A stretch of 64,000 bases of DNA from NCBI GenBank assembly GCA_010093605.1, contig MU004186.1, forward strand, positions 2,244,983 through 2,308,982. Reading direction: 5' to 3'. Below are positions 11,736 to 24,700 of this stretch, in pieces. The stretch is from Lophium mytilinum. Lineage: Eukaryota; Ascomycota; Dothideomycetes; Mytilinidiales; Mytilinidiaceae. Position 1 is the first letter of the stretch; the number at the start of each line of letters is the position of its first letter. The notes under the pieces were generated by a model. The model did not search any database, was not told the DNA's origin, and worked only from the letters and a program-made list of their open reading frames with translations. The position numbers and the translations under genes are program-made.

Positions 11736-13417
11736 ATGGCCATTTGGAAACGAAGGATTGTCGTCGACGACAATGCCATTACTGAAGGATCTGGCCTGAC
11801 CCTCAGACAATCACTAGTCCCTTGTGGTCTTGGTATGCGTCTATAATCAACAGCTTCATTCCTTTTACTAACCACGAACACTCGCAGTAACGATTCTCTT
11901 CTTCCTCTGGGGTTTCGCTTACGGTCTTCTTGATGTTCTCAATTCGCATTTCCAATCTACTCTCAACATCAGCGCAAGCAAAGCCTCTGGGCTCTCAGCC
12001 GCCTATTTCGGTGCCTACTTCCTCTGCCCATTGACAATCTCCGGTTGGATCCTTCGTCGCTATGGTTTCCGCGTAACCTTCATGACCGGTAACTTACTCA
12101 ATGCTCCCACTTATACAACCATCTAACACCCCCAGGCCTCGCCGTTCTAGCAGTCGGTTGCCTCCTCTTCTGGCCCTCAGGCGTCAAAGCCTCCTTTGGC
12201 GGCTTCTGTGGCAGCATGTTCGTCGTTGGTGCTGGCCTCTCCACCCTCGAAACTGGCGCCGACAACTTCCTCTCCATCTGTGGACCCCCTCGCTACTCCG
12301 AGATCCGCCTCAACATCGCACAGGGCGTGCAGGGCATCGGTTCCTTCGTTGCACCACTGCTGGCATCGCGCGTGTTCTTTGCGAACACCGTGAACACAGC
12401 ACAGGGGCTAAAGAACGTACAGTGGGTGTATCTAGGCGTAGCTGGCTTTGTCGCGTTGTTGATCATACTGTTCTTTTTTGCGCCGATGCCTGAAGTCACG
12501 GATGCAGACATGAATATTCAGGAGGAGGATATTGCTGGTGAGGATGTTGGGCCGTTCAAGAAGCAGTATAACCTCTTCTTTGGGGTGTGGTCGCAGTTTT
12601 GCTATGTAAGTCTCCTCCCTTTCTATCCAACCCAAGAAACTCAGCCTAATTTCTCACAGGTCGGCGCTCAAGTAGCAGTCGCAAACTACTTTATCAACTT
12701 CTGCCAAGAAGCCGGATACACACCAGCGATGTCATGTAAGCCAACCTTTTCGCTACTTACGACCTCTTCCACGCTCAAACCACCCCCTAATACTGATATC
12801 ACCCAGCAAACCTCCTCGCCGTCGGCCAAGGCATGTACGCCTTCATGCGCTTCGTGACTGCCGGTCTTATGACCATGCGCGCCTTCAAACCCCGCTTCAT
12901 TATGGCTTTTTACCTTGGGCTATGCTTCATATTTGGCCTTGCAGCTACCCTGACACATGGAAAGGCGAGCGTTGCCATGCTGATTCTCGTTTTGTGCTTT
13001 GAGAGCGTAAGCGGCCCCTTATCCGCTATGCTCCATGAAACACTAACACCTCGCGAACAGGCCTGCTTCGCGACAATCTTCACCCTCGCCCTTCGCGGGC
13101 TGGGCCGACACACCAAGATCGGCGGGAGTATGCTCGTCGCTGCTATCTCTGGCGGTGCAGCTATTCCGCCAATGACGGGAGCTGTAGCCACTCGCACTGG
13201 TAACTTTCACACTGCGATGGCGATTCCAACCGCGTTCTATGTCCTCGCCTGGGTGTTCCCAGTATACGCCAATTTCTGGAATTCGAAGAGCTTGGATGGG
13301 CATCGTGCTACGGATCTAAATATCATGGCGCCCGGTCTGGGAAAAGAAGGGGAGCTTGAGAAGGTTGGGGAGGAAAGGCAGGAAAGGGTGGAAGTGAGCG
13401 CTGGAGAGAAGTTGTGA
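11736..13417 (+). CDS. MFS transporter, FucP/GluP-like sugar permease
   Basis: Six exons (11736-11832, 11888-12088, 12136-12605, 12660-12735, 12807-13006, 13061-13417) join in phase to 466 residues. Introns are 47-71 bp with good borders. After a short cytosolic start (MAIWKRRIVVDDNAI), TM1 carries VTILFFLWGFAYGLLDVLN, the hallmark of the fucose/glucose-galactose permease branch of the major facilitator superfamily. About twelve hydrophobic segments follow, including ETGADNFLSICGPP, also typical of this group. The C-terminal tail is charged and cytosolic. The expected role is proton-coupled uptake of a monosaccharide at the plasma membrane; the substrate cannot be predicted. Confidence 0.85.
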
Positions 13418-13795
13418 GACGAGAGGGGTAAAAGGAACGGCCAGGAGTTCAACTAATCAAGAGAGTTTGTGAAGGTTTATGGATGACTATTCGGTAATCT
13501 GTAGCTAGTTCAACATACTATTTATACCTGCTTCATGCATTACAACGTGAGGTTTCAAGAGTTTCGTACCCATTCTCTCGTATGAAGAGTAGAGAACCCT
13601 GACTCCGGCGGATGAACTAGTAACTCTGTGGATTGTAGCCTCATGGTGTCGATGCCTAGCTTCTGGGCATTTCCTAAATTTTGTGGTGTATAGTTAGAAT
13701 GTCACGTGCCGAAGCTCTTTACGCGCATCGACGCCAAAACGCGTCCTCCAACTTCACACTCCACACCACAAATACCTTGCAATCCAGCCACGAAC
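13418..13795. other. Intergenic
   Basis: 378 bp between the MFS transporter stop and the RFC5 start, both on the plus strand. It must contain the terminator of one and the promoter of the other. No site stands out. Confidence 0.4.
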
Positions 13796-15125
13796 ATGGC
13801 ATTGCTAGTCGACAAACACCGCCCGCGGACCCTCGAGGCCCTGACCTACCACCCCGACCTCTCCGCGCGCCTGAAGTCCCTGGTAAGCTCTCCACCTCCA
13901 TCTATACCCCCAGCCCTCGCTCTAACACCTCCCCTCACAGGCCCAGAGCGGCGACTTCCCCCACCTCCTCGTCTACGGGCCCTCCGGCGCAGGCAAGAAA
14001 ACCCGCATCGTCGCCACCCTCAAAGAGCTCTACGGGCCAGGCGTCGAAAAGATAAAAATCGACGCGCGCGTCTTCCAGACCACCTCGAACCGCAAGCTCG
14101 AATTCAACATCGTGTCCTCCGTCTACCACCTCGAGATCACGCCCTCTGACGTCGGCAACTACGACCGCGTGGTGGTTCAAGATCTGCTGAAGGAGGTTGC
14201 GCAGACGCAGCAGGTGGATTTGGGCGCAAAGCAGCGGTTCAAGGTGGTGGTGATCAACGAGGCGGACCATTTGACGAGGGATGCGCAGGCGGCGCTAAGG
14301 AGGACGATGGAGAAATATAGTCCGAACTTGAGGTTGATTTTGCTGGCGAATAGTACGAGTAATATCATTGCGCCGATTAGGAGTCGGACGCTTTTGGTAA
14401 GGGTGGCGGCGCCGAGTGAGGGGGAGATTTGTGAGGTGTTGAAGACGGTGGGGAGGAAGGAGGGGTATAAGGAGGTGGAGACATTGAATGAGAGGATTGC
14501 GAAGGAGAGTGGGAGGAACCTGAGGAGGGCGTTGTTGATGTTTGAGGCGGTTCATGCGCAGAAGTAGGTGGTGCTAGTGTCTTCACATTTCAGAGCAGTG
14601 CTAATTTTGGGCTGCAGTGAGGCTATCACAGACAAAACGCCTATTCCTCCGCCAGATTGGGAAGCCTTGATTGCGCAGATTGCGGACGATATTATACAGG
14701 AAAGGAGTCCGGCGAGGTTGTTGCAAGTGAGGGCGAAGCTATACGACCTCCTGACGCATTGCATACCAGCTACTACCATCCTCAAGGTGTGTGTGTCCGC
14801 AACTCTCACAACGTTTTACGGCTAACTTCTGTCCAGACTTTGACATGGAAACTTCTCCCCAAAACTGATGACGACCTAAAACCAGACGTTATCAAATGGG
14901 CAGCGTTCTACGAGCACAGGATCCGCATGGGCAGCGTAAGCCATTGCCCTCATCTTGTAACTTGCTGAAGCTAATTGGTTGGCAGAAAGTAATATTCCAT
15001 CTCGAAGCATTCGTCGCGAAGTACATGCGGCTATACGAAAGGTATTGCAATAATTCAAATTCCTCTTCTTCCCATGAACCCCGCTAACTCTATCCAGCCA
15101 TCTCATGGGCGTTGACTTCGACTAA
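13796..15125 (+). CDS. RFC5: Replication factor C subunit 5 (human RFC3 homologue)
   Basis: Six exons (13796-13882, 13941-14563, 14618-14786, 14837-14935, 14986-15041, 15098-15125) give 353 residues, close to the yeast length. It is an AAA+ clamp-loader subunit that helps load PCNA at primer ends. The start MALLVDKHRPRTLEAL is the conserved box I. Walker A is GPSGAGKKT (42-50) with the extra Lys seen in this subunit. Walker B is VVVINEAD. YHLEITPSDVGN and DAQAALRRTMEKYS are diagnostic for Rfc5. The Ser-Arg-Cys motif reads SRT here. The C-terminal collar ends KVIFHLEAFVAKYM, as in yeast. Introns are 50-58 bp. Confidence 0.95.
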
Positions 15126-15422
15126 ACGGTTCATTTACAGCATGGCATTGATTGGACGAGAACGAGCAAACGGGCGTTTTGGCGATCAATACTATATGGG
15201 AATATCATGAAACCCTTGACCTCTACCTACAAGGTTCTCATGTTTTTGGAGTTGTTGTACCCTTTTAGACACCCGACTCTGCGTCATCGACGTCATATCG
15301 GGTCACGAACCACTAGTCTCAACGCGAACTTCGCGACTCAACGTTACAACCGCGTGCTGTACAACTGCAATTGACACCTCTGCCAAACCCTCCCTTCGTC
15401 GCAATATAACTGAAACGCGATA
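15126..15422. other. Intergenic
   Basis: 297 bp between the RFC5 stop and the small gene at 15423, both on the plus strand. No coding sequence or repeat is visible. Confidence 0.35.
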
Positions 15423-16062
15423 ATGGCAGATAAGCTGATGGACACAGAGCCTGGTGGGGAGAATACGCAGTACTGCACTACTTATACACTACCCTATCTA
15501 AAGTATAGAATCTAACAACGCTGAAAGATACGAATCCATCAACGAATTCACTAAAGCACCTAAGAAAGAGAGTGGACAGTTAGGCGGTATGCAACCTTCT
15601 CAAATTCTCCCAATCCTCTATCGATCCACACTATGCCCTCCATCCCAATGTACATTCAATCCCCCCTCCAAAGAAGCCCTTCACGCATCTCTGCCATCCT
15701 CTCTTCTCCACCCCATATCTCTCACTCTCTCCCTTCTCGCTCTCGTGTTCCGAGCGCCATGGGCAACATCCATCTCCTACCTAGCTCAACTCCTAACCCC
15801 CCCAGATCCCACCGACACTTCCACTCCCGCCGCTACGGAGGATAAGAACGAGGCGAACAGCGTCGGCATCACCCCCGCCGACAAGATCCGCTACGGGCAA
15901 GCTTTGCAAGAGGGCGGGATGGGCGGTAAGACGGAGGGCGGCTTAGAGTCGAACACGTCTACGTCCGATGGGCTGGGGAGGGAGGAGGAAGGGGAGCAGA
16001 GCGGAAATGGGGGAGCGAGGGCGGCGCAGGGGTATGGGGAGGGGAGTGGGGTTGGGGGATAG
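15423..16062 (+). CDS. Small hydrophilic protein, function unknown
   Basis: Proposed exons 15423-15469, 15528-15586 and 15806-16062 give 120 residues in phase. The intron between exons 2 and 3 is 219 bp, long for this window. The protein reads MADKLMDTEPGGENTQYES at the start and INEFTKAPKKESGQLG across exon 2. It then has a conserved-looking patch, DKIRYGQALQEGGMGGKTEG, and a Gly/Ser/Glu-rich tail. It has no membrane segment or known domain, and the composition suggests disorder. Similar small proteins occur in related fungi, but I know no function. An unspliced start at 15589 would give a less convincing, hydrophobic protein. Confidence 0.55.
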
Positions 16063-16712
16063 AGGGGTGAGAGGGTGGGTGGAGGGGGTGGGGAGGAAGA
16101 GAATGGGCAACTGGAGACGCGAGACGGGGGAGGGAGTTGCTAGCGACTGTATATTATGCGACATGTGTAGCGTAGCTCGTCCAGGGTGGTAACAAGTGAA
16201 CGACTGGGCAATCAGCCGGAGCAGGCTGGTATTGATGTCCCTTCGTTCATCTTCTTATCTCACTATTCACATTGCATTACTCATACAACGATGATGAAGT
16301 GAACACGCTGAATTTGTTTCGAAGGTATCTTCAAATGCAAAGCCATTACTAGAAACTACAGTCTGGAAAGAGTGTTACACAACACGTAAAACCCCGTGCT
16401 CTCTTTCCCACCCATCCCATGCTCTTCTCTCCAATGACTGCCCATTCTTCCGTGGTGCACAAGGTATGCAAAAACAAAGGGGTATGATGAAACCGTACAC
16501 AATCCATCCATCCAACCGAACGTCCAGCCCAGAAATCTAAATGTGAGAAAAAAGAGGGTATAACGCCATTATGAAAGACCGGCTCAGCTCAGGCAAGAGA
16601 AAGGTAATGCACAAAAGAAAGGTAGAGAGTCTTTTCCAAGCGAGAGTTGCTCGGGAGCCCACGCTTAATCGGCCGTAATGTCGTTAATCGCTCAGTCTTT
16701 TCGACGGAAGGC
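16063..16712. other. Intergenic between convergent genes
   Basis: 650 bp between two convergent stop codons. The first part is G-rich on the plus strand (16063-16140). The rest holds the two 3' ends; no gene or repeat is seen. Confidence 0.4.
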
Positions 16713-18695
16713 TTAGTATCGTCGGTCGTTGTAGGAAGCGCCATACCCCCTCCCAGCCCCGGCCCCATCATACGCGTTGTTCGCCCCTCTTCCTCGATAG
16801 TATTCATCATGGCCGCCGTATGAGATCCCGTTGATGGACTCAGCTCTAGTGCGGTTTGGGTTAGAGTCCTCCTCTGCTTGCCGTCTGGCCCAGTCCCGCT
16901 TTGCCTCTGCGTCCTTGGCGAAGCGGCGGGTTTCTTCATCGGATTCGTAGATGTTCGATGCGGAGTAGCGAGGGGCGTCACCGATAAAGGTGTCGGAGCG
17001 GGTGGCCGGATTTGAGAAGCTCGGACTGCGTGGTCTTCGACCATTGAGGGTTGAACTGGTTCGATGATGGCGAGAGGTGGAGGGAGGGTAGTCGGTTGAA
17101 CGGGTGGAGGTAGGAGGCCATTGATTTGAGCTGGCGGAAGATTGTGAGCGATGTCCACGAGTGTGTGTTTCGGTATCGGATCTCATCGCGGCGGGTTCTT
17201 CAAAGACTCTGCCACCGTTGGGGGCGGCTGAGTAGGGCTGTCGTTCGCGTTCGATGGGGATTGATGGAGGGAGTTCGTCTTCTTCATCTGTGTCGATGGC
17301 TGATGTTGACGGATGCCCGGCTGCGCCACCGTATGGGCTTCTCTCACGCTCTAAACTGGCGTTGACACTCGGTACGAGAGGCGGAGGCGGTGGGAAAGTG
17401 GGTGCTTTCTTTAGTGGTACAGCGCCATCGGCGGAGAGTGCAGCAGCACAGCGTTGCTGAGCTTGTAGATTTTCATGCTTTGGAAATAGACGTCGAGGTA
17501 ATTCTTTTGGAAATCGCTCCTTGGCGTCGTCGGCATTGCTAATGGGCATATCCAGAACAGCCCTCGAGAGCCGGTCATGTTCAGTGTCTGGGTATGCTTG
17601 AATCATGGCAGTCATCCATTCTTGAAATCCATCAGGTGTCAAGGCTGGGATGTTTGGGACTAAGTGGACCTCGTCTTGGACTAAATGGTGTTGACATTTC
17701 ATGTCCCGGTACATCTTAGACAAGGCAGAGTTGGGCAGTTTTCCGAAGATAGCTGAACAACGTTAGACTAGACTAGACTTTCTTTGCTGATATGTAAACT
17801 CACTGCTCCATGGATAAATCTCGTCACTAAGTCTGACGTCGTCGTAGAACTTTTGCATTTTAGCCGGAGAGATGACAAGGCTCTTCTTCGGCTCGTAATC
17901 ATCAATCTGAGACGGTTAGAAAGGGTGATCACCGTTTGTAATTGGCTTCGTACTTACAATGTGAATTGCCAGCCCTCTCAGAAACTGCCCCAGCCTTGCC
18001 GTTGGGTTCCCAGCCGAATCGAAGAGGGGTTGCCAGATTTTCTCCACCGTTGTTGCCTCTCCGTTGTCTGTTGGAATACGTGCAGCTGTTACAGGCCGGG
18101 TCCGAGAAGGCGGCTCGTATGCATGGCGTGGCTGGGTACTTTCTTGCCTGGGCGTCGGGGTATCGCCAGCGCCGTCAAACATGGGGTCGTGCCGCAAAGG
18201 ATCAGGTGAATTGGACCCGTGGCTTTCAAAGTCGTGGCGGGTTGGGGATGGCGGTGTGTACACGTTGCGGGATGGAAAAGAGGCCGTCGTGGATGCAGTA
18301 GGCGACCGTGCCGGGTAGTGTTGCGTAGGAGGAGGCTGAGGTGCGGCGTTGACTCCTACCCCGCTAGACTTGAGGTCATCCAAGACCTGCTTCCTGACCT
18401 GGGCTGTGATCTGGGCTATAAGATCTGGGTCCACTCGACTTGCGGCGTCAGATTTGTCAAACGCGCTGTTGACTGCGTCATAGATTGGCTGCTGCGAGCC
18501 ATCGGAGCGGGTGTTGGACGATGCGCGCGATCGTGGGCTCTGCGGTTCGGGGGGATAGTATGCAGGATTGCTGTTCTGGTGGTGCGAGGGAGGATTGGTC
18601 GGATAGGACCGCGGATCGTAGGTGGTGTCGTAGGCGTATTGCGACGAGTGCTGGTCCGGCGGGTTCAGAGGCCCGCGGTAGCCGTCGTAGGCCAT
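16713..18695 (-). CDS. DUF7514-type fungal protein
   Basis: Exons 18695-17958, 17906-17804 and 17752-16713 (introns 51 bp each) give 626 residues. The N-terminal 200 residues are disordered (Pro, Ser, Tyr, Gln). A folded domain follows over about 218-395: EKIWQPLFDSAGNPTARLGQ, FLRGLAIHI, DDYEPKKSLVISPAKMQKFY, DEIYPW, MYRDMKCQHHLVQDE, LTPDGFQEWMT and PISNADDAKERFPKELPRR. I match this to the conserved fungal domain called DUF7514. The C-terminal 230 residues are disordered, with Arg/Ser/Pro and an RGYG-rich end. Its role is unknown; the architecture suggests a scaffold or regulatory protein. It is divergent from STE11. Confidence 0.8.
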
Positions 18696-21600
18696 GGAGA
18701 GGGGCTATTGCATCAACTCGCTTTTGGGTGTGAAGTACAGAGAAACGGGGTTCGCGGATCTGGTTGGTGATGGAAGTTTGGTAGCGGGCGCGGTTGGCTG
18801 GTGGGTCGAGATAGTGTGACAGCTCGCCGGTGGATGGCCTGCAGGTCGGTATGCAGCTAAGTGGAGGCGAACGACGAGCGAAATCTGGCAGAGTGTGGAA
18901 TATATACTGCGACTTGGGCCGCAGCAAGGTTGGAGGATGTTGGGTGTTCCTTCTCTTGGGAGGGAATGGCGCGATGGATGCTAGAGACGAGGTTGCGGTG
19001 GTGGTGGGGGTTTATGGGATTGGAGCTTCACCGGTGATGGAATGGCGGATGGCAAGCAGCAGACGACTTCAGCCACAGCCTGCTCTCTGAATGTAACGAC
19101 GGCAGACGGTGAGTGGTGGGAGTAAGAAGCCGGTGGAGAGGCCTGGGGGGCATCCACAGTCGACACTCAGGGTAATTGGACAACGTCATCGGTACTGGGG
19201 GCTGCTGGGACCAAGTGTCTATTTTGATCGTCCTATTACGGTGGGCGACATCTTCAAACCACATCTACCTACATGCAAATCGAACGCACCCCTTCTCCCG
19301 TCCACAAGACAAGTCGTTGTCCATATACGCACACCTGGCTGACGTCTCCCAGCACCCCTCGGGTTTCGTTTCGACTCGTTTCTGTTCCCCTCATTTCCTG
19401 TTTCAACTCCACCCCCTCAGCCTGACCTCCTGCCACCTGTCAGCGAGCTCCTGCGCCCGACGACGGCCCGCAGGGCGTAAATCGTTGATTCTCGCAGGGA
19501 ACACCACGTTGCGCCTTCCGGTACTTCCACCGCCGGTCTGCATCGCCGGTGATCTTGGACGCATCTCTCGTAAAACAGTAATAGATCAGCTTTAGTGCTA
19601 GGTTTTGTGGCCGCCGCAATAACGGGTGGTGTTCTCTCTCATTTTGGGGGCTCTATTATATTATCACGTTACTACAACCGCAGAACGTCTATACCAGTAG
19701 ACATATTGTTTAGATAGTTCAATGACTGACATAAGTTTGCTCTTTGTATGAGTTTTGGCTGCATCTCAAGTGCTTTGAAGTGAACAGCAGCCGAAGCTTC
19801 CTTATTCGAAATAAGGTCATTCATCAGCCTTTCTGAGAAACGCAGCATCAACCCTCTACCTTCCGGCACTTTTAACACGATTTTCTGTCTTGCACTAGTC
19901 CTGCGCCTCCGATGTACCTTTGTTGCGTCTAGTATTTCGCTCAGGGAGGCTTGCTAGATGCGAACTGCGTTGAAAAAAGGCAGCGTATCCTGGAGCATGC
20001 TGATTACGGCGGCGAGGCTCCCGAGCATTTCCCGACGACCAGGCTGCGGGCTGAAGTTTCCGTGTTTCGTTTCATCGTGCTTCTGTTTCCCTCGTTAAGG
20101 TTGCGGAGATATCAGGTCTCGAGCATACAGCGCTTTCAAGAGACGTGATTAGAGCATTGGAGACAGGCTGGCTTGTCAACAAGCTGGCGGCAGATGAAGC
20201 AGAGGAGAAGAGGCATGGGGGAGGCACAGTAATCCGACAGGCCCCCAAAGCAGGACCTTGGCGGCTAGGATGCAGCCGTTACGCTCTCTCACCACTCACG
20301 ACGGCAGGGCAGGCTCCTCTAGCTATCGGCCACGTCCTTGAAACGGGGGGTGTTGGAGAGGCGGCGGCGGCCCGTCTTGGGCCTTCCTGGATGACCGGAA
20401 GCTGCAGGTCGGTAGTCACGATACGAAGTGGTGAAGTACAGCAGCTGCTGGGCGAGGCTAGAAAATGGCCGCCCTGCTGCACAGCTGCTTCGTCTGTTCT
20501 AGGGCAGGGAGGTCGGGGCGCGGAGGGAGCGCCGGGTGGTGCAGGTGTCGATGGATATACAGTAAAACCTGATTATAGTGATACGGTTTTTTCCGAGGTT
20601 TCGTATCACTGTACAGAGAGTATCACTGTAACAGAAGTCACGTGTCGGCGATTTGTAAGCCATTGACCCCCAAAACAGCGAGATCTAGGGGTCTTTGGGG
20701 GCGGTCGGAGGTGCCACGGACCACCCGCCCATACAAAAACCCCCCTGGCTAGTATGATTTCGGTGAGAGGGTACTAGTGATACCATAGTAAGCAGGGATA
20801 TTACTATACCCATACAAATTTCCACGGTCAGCCGAAATTTATCACTCTATAGAGTATATCACTATCCACCGGTAACACTATAATCAGGTTTTACTGTATT
20901 GCACGGGGCGGTCCTTATGCCGGCGCGGTAAGAAAAGCATGAGGGGTGAGGGCAGGGTGAGGGTTTTTGTTCGGCGGATCTCTCGATGCGACGGCTGAGA
21001 CGGTGGTGTCGTTTCAGCCCGTGGCTCCGTGGTGCTGATTGGCCAGCGCGTCGAGTGAGCAGATCCACTCGATGCTGGCGGCCAAGAGGCTCTCAGCGGC
21101 TCCTGGGCTCCCTTCACTCGCATTGCCAATGCCATTCTAAGCTTCTCCTTCTTCTCTTCGTTGCCTCCAGCGCTGCTGAGACGGCCGCTGGTTTCTACTC
21201 CTCTTTCGCCGCTTGCCGCCCGCCTTTGACCGCCAACCTCTGTCGCTCAATAAAGGCCCACGCCACAACCTCAAGCTGAAAGCGACGGCGACAAGACCCG
21301 ACTCACCCACCCCCAGCGAGTGTTTCGCCGTGCCCGTTTCAACCACCGAAACCTCCATATACCTGTCCTGACCTCGACACCACGAGTGCAGCGGTTCGAC
21401 ATCGCCTGCCCGTCACCCTCTTACGCCTCACGCCGCCCAGACACTCCCTCGGATAGCTGCTGAGCCTCCGACGCCGCTGTGTCACCGAGCCAGCTGCCAC
21501 TCTCCGCTCGAGGATTCGCGACCTTCTCCTGTCTCACAGACTTGCTCCTTTAGCACCCACCGCCCGCGACCACGTCCACGAAAGTCGACTGCTGCATCCT

Positions 21601-21778
21601 ACGGTCCCGCCCCGTCGGTCCCAATACTCTCGAATACGCCCTCGCTCTATTGTCAATCCACCATGCCGTTCTGACGACATCGTGCCGCACTCGATCGTGG
21701 AGGAACACAGTCTCTCCGCCGAACGCAATACAGATATATTGGTAGCATTCCCGCTGTCTTGCCGCTCCGCCATTCGCC
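18696..21778. promoter_or_regulatory. Long divergent intergenic region (3.1 kb)
   Basis: It lies between the DUF7514 gene (minus) and STE11 (plus), so it holds both promoters and a probably long STE11 leader. The stretch 21130-21780 is C/T-rich on the plus strand, as many fungal 5' leaders are. A MITE sits at 20560-20896. An open frame on the minus strand at 19878-19672 (68 codons) looks protein-like but has no start context or recognisable domain. Confidence 0.45.
20560..20896. mobile_element. pogo/Tc1-like MITE (337 bp, TA target site)
   Basis: The element begins CAGTAAAACCTGATTATAGT and ends with its inverse, ACTATAATCAGGTTTTACTG, with TA directly outside both ends (20558-20559 and 20897-20898). 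The terminal inverted repeats are about 25 bp. Internal blocks around GTGATAC/GTATCAC also pair. CAGTA.AACCT ends and a TA duplication are typical of pogo-like elements of the Tc1/mariner superfamily. There is no transposase, so it depends on one elsewhere. Confidence 0.85.
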
Positions 21779-24700
21779 ATGGCCATGCTAGCGTCCAAGT
21801 CGCCCTACCCAACCCCCTCTCTGGGAGGCTCGGCATCTTCGCAGTACCCTACAACTGTCTCGAGCTACCGCGTGCAGGCGGCCTCGAGGTCGGACCATGC
21901 CTTTTTCGCATCGCCAACTGAGTCTGAGTTCTCGGAAAGCTACGATACGCCGGATTCCGTGAGGTAGGTTATTTCGAGAGTACGGCTTGAGGGATGCTGA
22001 CAGGCGCAGGCATTGGGACGAGGACAAGGTAGCCGACTGGCTGCAACGGATCAACTGCTCGCAGTACATTGACCTCTTCAAGAGTGAGTTCTACGCGTCT
22101 AGTGAACCCGCCACGTGCTAATGACGACAGAAAATCACATCAATGGCGAGAACCTCATGGAGATGGACCAAACGCATCTCAAGGACATGGGCATCAAGAA
22201 GATTGGCGACCGTGTGCGTATTGGAACTCAGGCCAAGCTCTTCAGGAACCGCGAGTACAGACGGGGATCGAAGCGGAGCTCGAATAGGGTACGACAGCAC
22301 CGTTCTGCTTCCATCTCAGCTGCTAACGTCTAGTAGCAATCTCTCGCGGTTCTTGATCAGGCCGCAGCCTTCATTACTCCCCCGTCTTCAGGCTCCCCTC
22401 GCCCTACACATTCCAGCCGATCTATCCCCACCAGCTCCCGCTCCGATAAACGCATGTCTCGACAACTTACCGGAGCTGACTTTAGCTATGCATCCGCCCT
22501 CCCCTTCTCTAAGACCCCTTCTCGGCCAGGCTCTCCCCTCGTCGACCAAGAAAACCGCAGCATTCGATCTCAGCAGTACACGGGCACGAGCAGCCCAAAG
22601 AACCCTGGTAAAAAGGACATACCGCAGTACTTTGGCTACCCCCTCAGCGCCGGGCTAAACAGTGCGCGGGCTCCAGAGGGCATTCAAACTGCTCGCTATG
22701 TGACGCAGACTCGAACAACCCCAACTGAGACACCTCAAACTGCCCGTTTTGCCCACCACGTTCGAGCGAGTCCCAGCTTAGACAACGCCACAAATAGCGC
22801 CATTCTCCCTGCCGACAAAGCACTCATTCGCGTTATTTTTGATAACGGTCGCTCCTCTGTTGTTAGCATCGAGAATTGCAAGACAGCAGAGGACATTATG
22901 TTGAAGACACTACGCAAAGGCTACCTGAACGAGGCGCATGTAAAGAACTATTGCTTCTATGTACTCGATGGCCCCGAACCTACGCCAGCACTGTGCCGGC
23001 GACTCAGTGAGATAGAGCTGATCCGCATATGCAACGACCGAGCACGTCTGGAAAAAGGCAGGCTCATCCTCCGGAAGATCCACACCGGCGAACCAGAAGA
23101 CGACCAGCTCAAGACTGCTGCAGGTATCTATCAGCAGCAGCAGCTACAGCAGGTGCAGAACGTCATCCTACCTACCAACAACCGGAGCCAGTTGAAGGTT
23201 GAGAAGATCACGGGAGAATCGCTCGCCGCCGTCAGCTATCCTCTATCTCCAGCGTCCGCTCGCGAGCGTGAACGACACATCAACTCGACAGCCCAGGATC
23301 TCGAAAGAGCCGATAGCCTTCAGTCAACGACCAGTGCTCGTGCTCGAAAGCTGAAGCAATTCTACGGAGCTAGACCTCCGAGCGAGTTGATTACTTCCGA
23401 TCTGACCTCCTACTTCCCAGACGTAGAAAAGGAGGAGATTGACAAGACCATTCGCATGTCTGTCCGCAGGTCACGTCGCATCAGTCGTGCTACAAGTCGT
23501 CTCAGCATGGCCTCCAACTTCAGCGTTGCTTCCTCTCTTCGAGATGCACCACCACTGCCTTCAATCGCTGATGCTTGGCTACAAGGTGCTGGCCAAGCCC
23601 GTCCACTTCGACCACTTTCAGTCATGCGGCTTGGCCTTCCATCTCAGTCTGGTTACCGTGATTCCATGGCATCGTCGGTGCTCGAACCACTAGAAGAGGA
23701 GTCACCACTCGAGCCCGACCGCAAATCGTACGTTTCCTTCGCCGGAGATGACAACGGATCGGAAACTGTTTCCGTCACCGACCCTGAAGGCCGTACAAAC
23801 ACATTGAGCTCCTACTTTGACGATGGTGGTAGCAGTCTCGCAGGTAGCAGCAGTGTCGGCACTGAGAACGGCGACTCGCTCAACAAGCGTCTCTCTCAGG
23901 CTATTGCTGACGACGGAGAAGAATTCGACGAGGAGCTCACCGACTACCTCGAGCAGGACAGCTGGGAGAACGTCAAGTACATGAAGGGTGCTCTCATTGG
24001 TCAGGGCTCATTCGGAAGCGTCTACCTCGCCCTACACGCAGTCACCGGTGAGCTCATGGCCGTGAAGCAAGTCGAGATGCCCTCCAGTTCCGGCGCCTCC
24101 CAGATGGACCAGCGTAAAACCAACATGGTCGAAGCTCTCAAGCATGAAATCGGCCTTTTGCGCGACCTCAAGCACAAGAACATCGTTCAGTACCTCGGCT
24201 CCAACTCGGATGACACTCACCTCAACATTTTCCTCGAGTACGTCCCCGGTGGCTCAGTGGCAACTATGCTCGTCAACTACGGCCCACTCGGCGAATCCCT
24301 CATCCAGAACTTTGTCCGCCAGATCCTCACTGGCCTGGGCTACCTCCACTCTTGCGATATTATCCACCGCGACATCAAGGGTGCCAACATCCTCGTCGAC
24401 AACAAGGGCTCTGTCAAGATCTCCGATTTTGGCATCTCCAAGCGTGTTGAAGCGTCCAGCCTCCTCTCCACCCCTGGCTCAGGCAAAAAAGGGAACCAGC
24501 GCGTCTCACTCCAAGGCTCCGTCTTCTGGATGGCGCCCGAGGTCGTGCGGCAGACTGCCTACACGAGAAAGGCAGACATCTGGTCACTGGGCTGTCTCAT
24601 CGTCGAGATGTTTACGGGTAGCCATCCCCATCCGAATTGCACGCAGCTGCAGGCTATCTTCAAGATCGGAGGTAGCGGGGATGCGAGCCCGACGGTGCCG

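Noticed and set aside
19672-19878. 68-codon minus-strand frame (KVPEGRGLMLRFSERLMND)
   Set aside because: It reads like protein but has no flanking exon, family or start context. Kept only as a possible relic.
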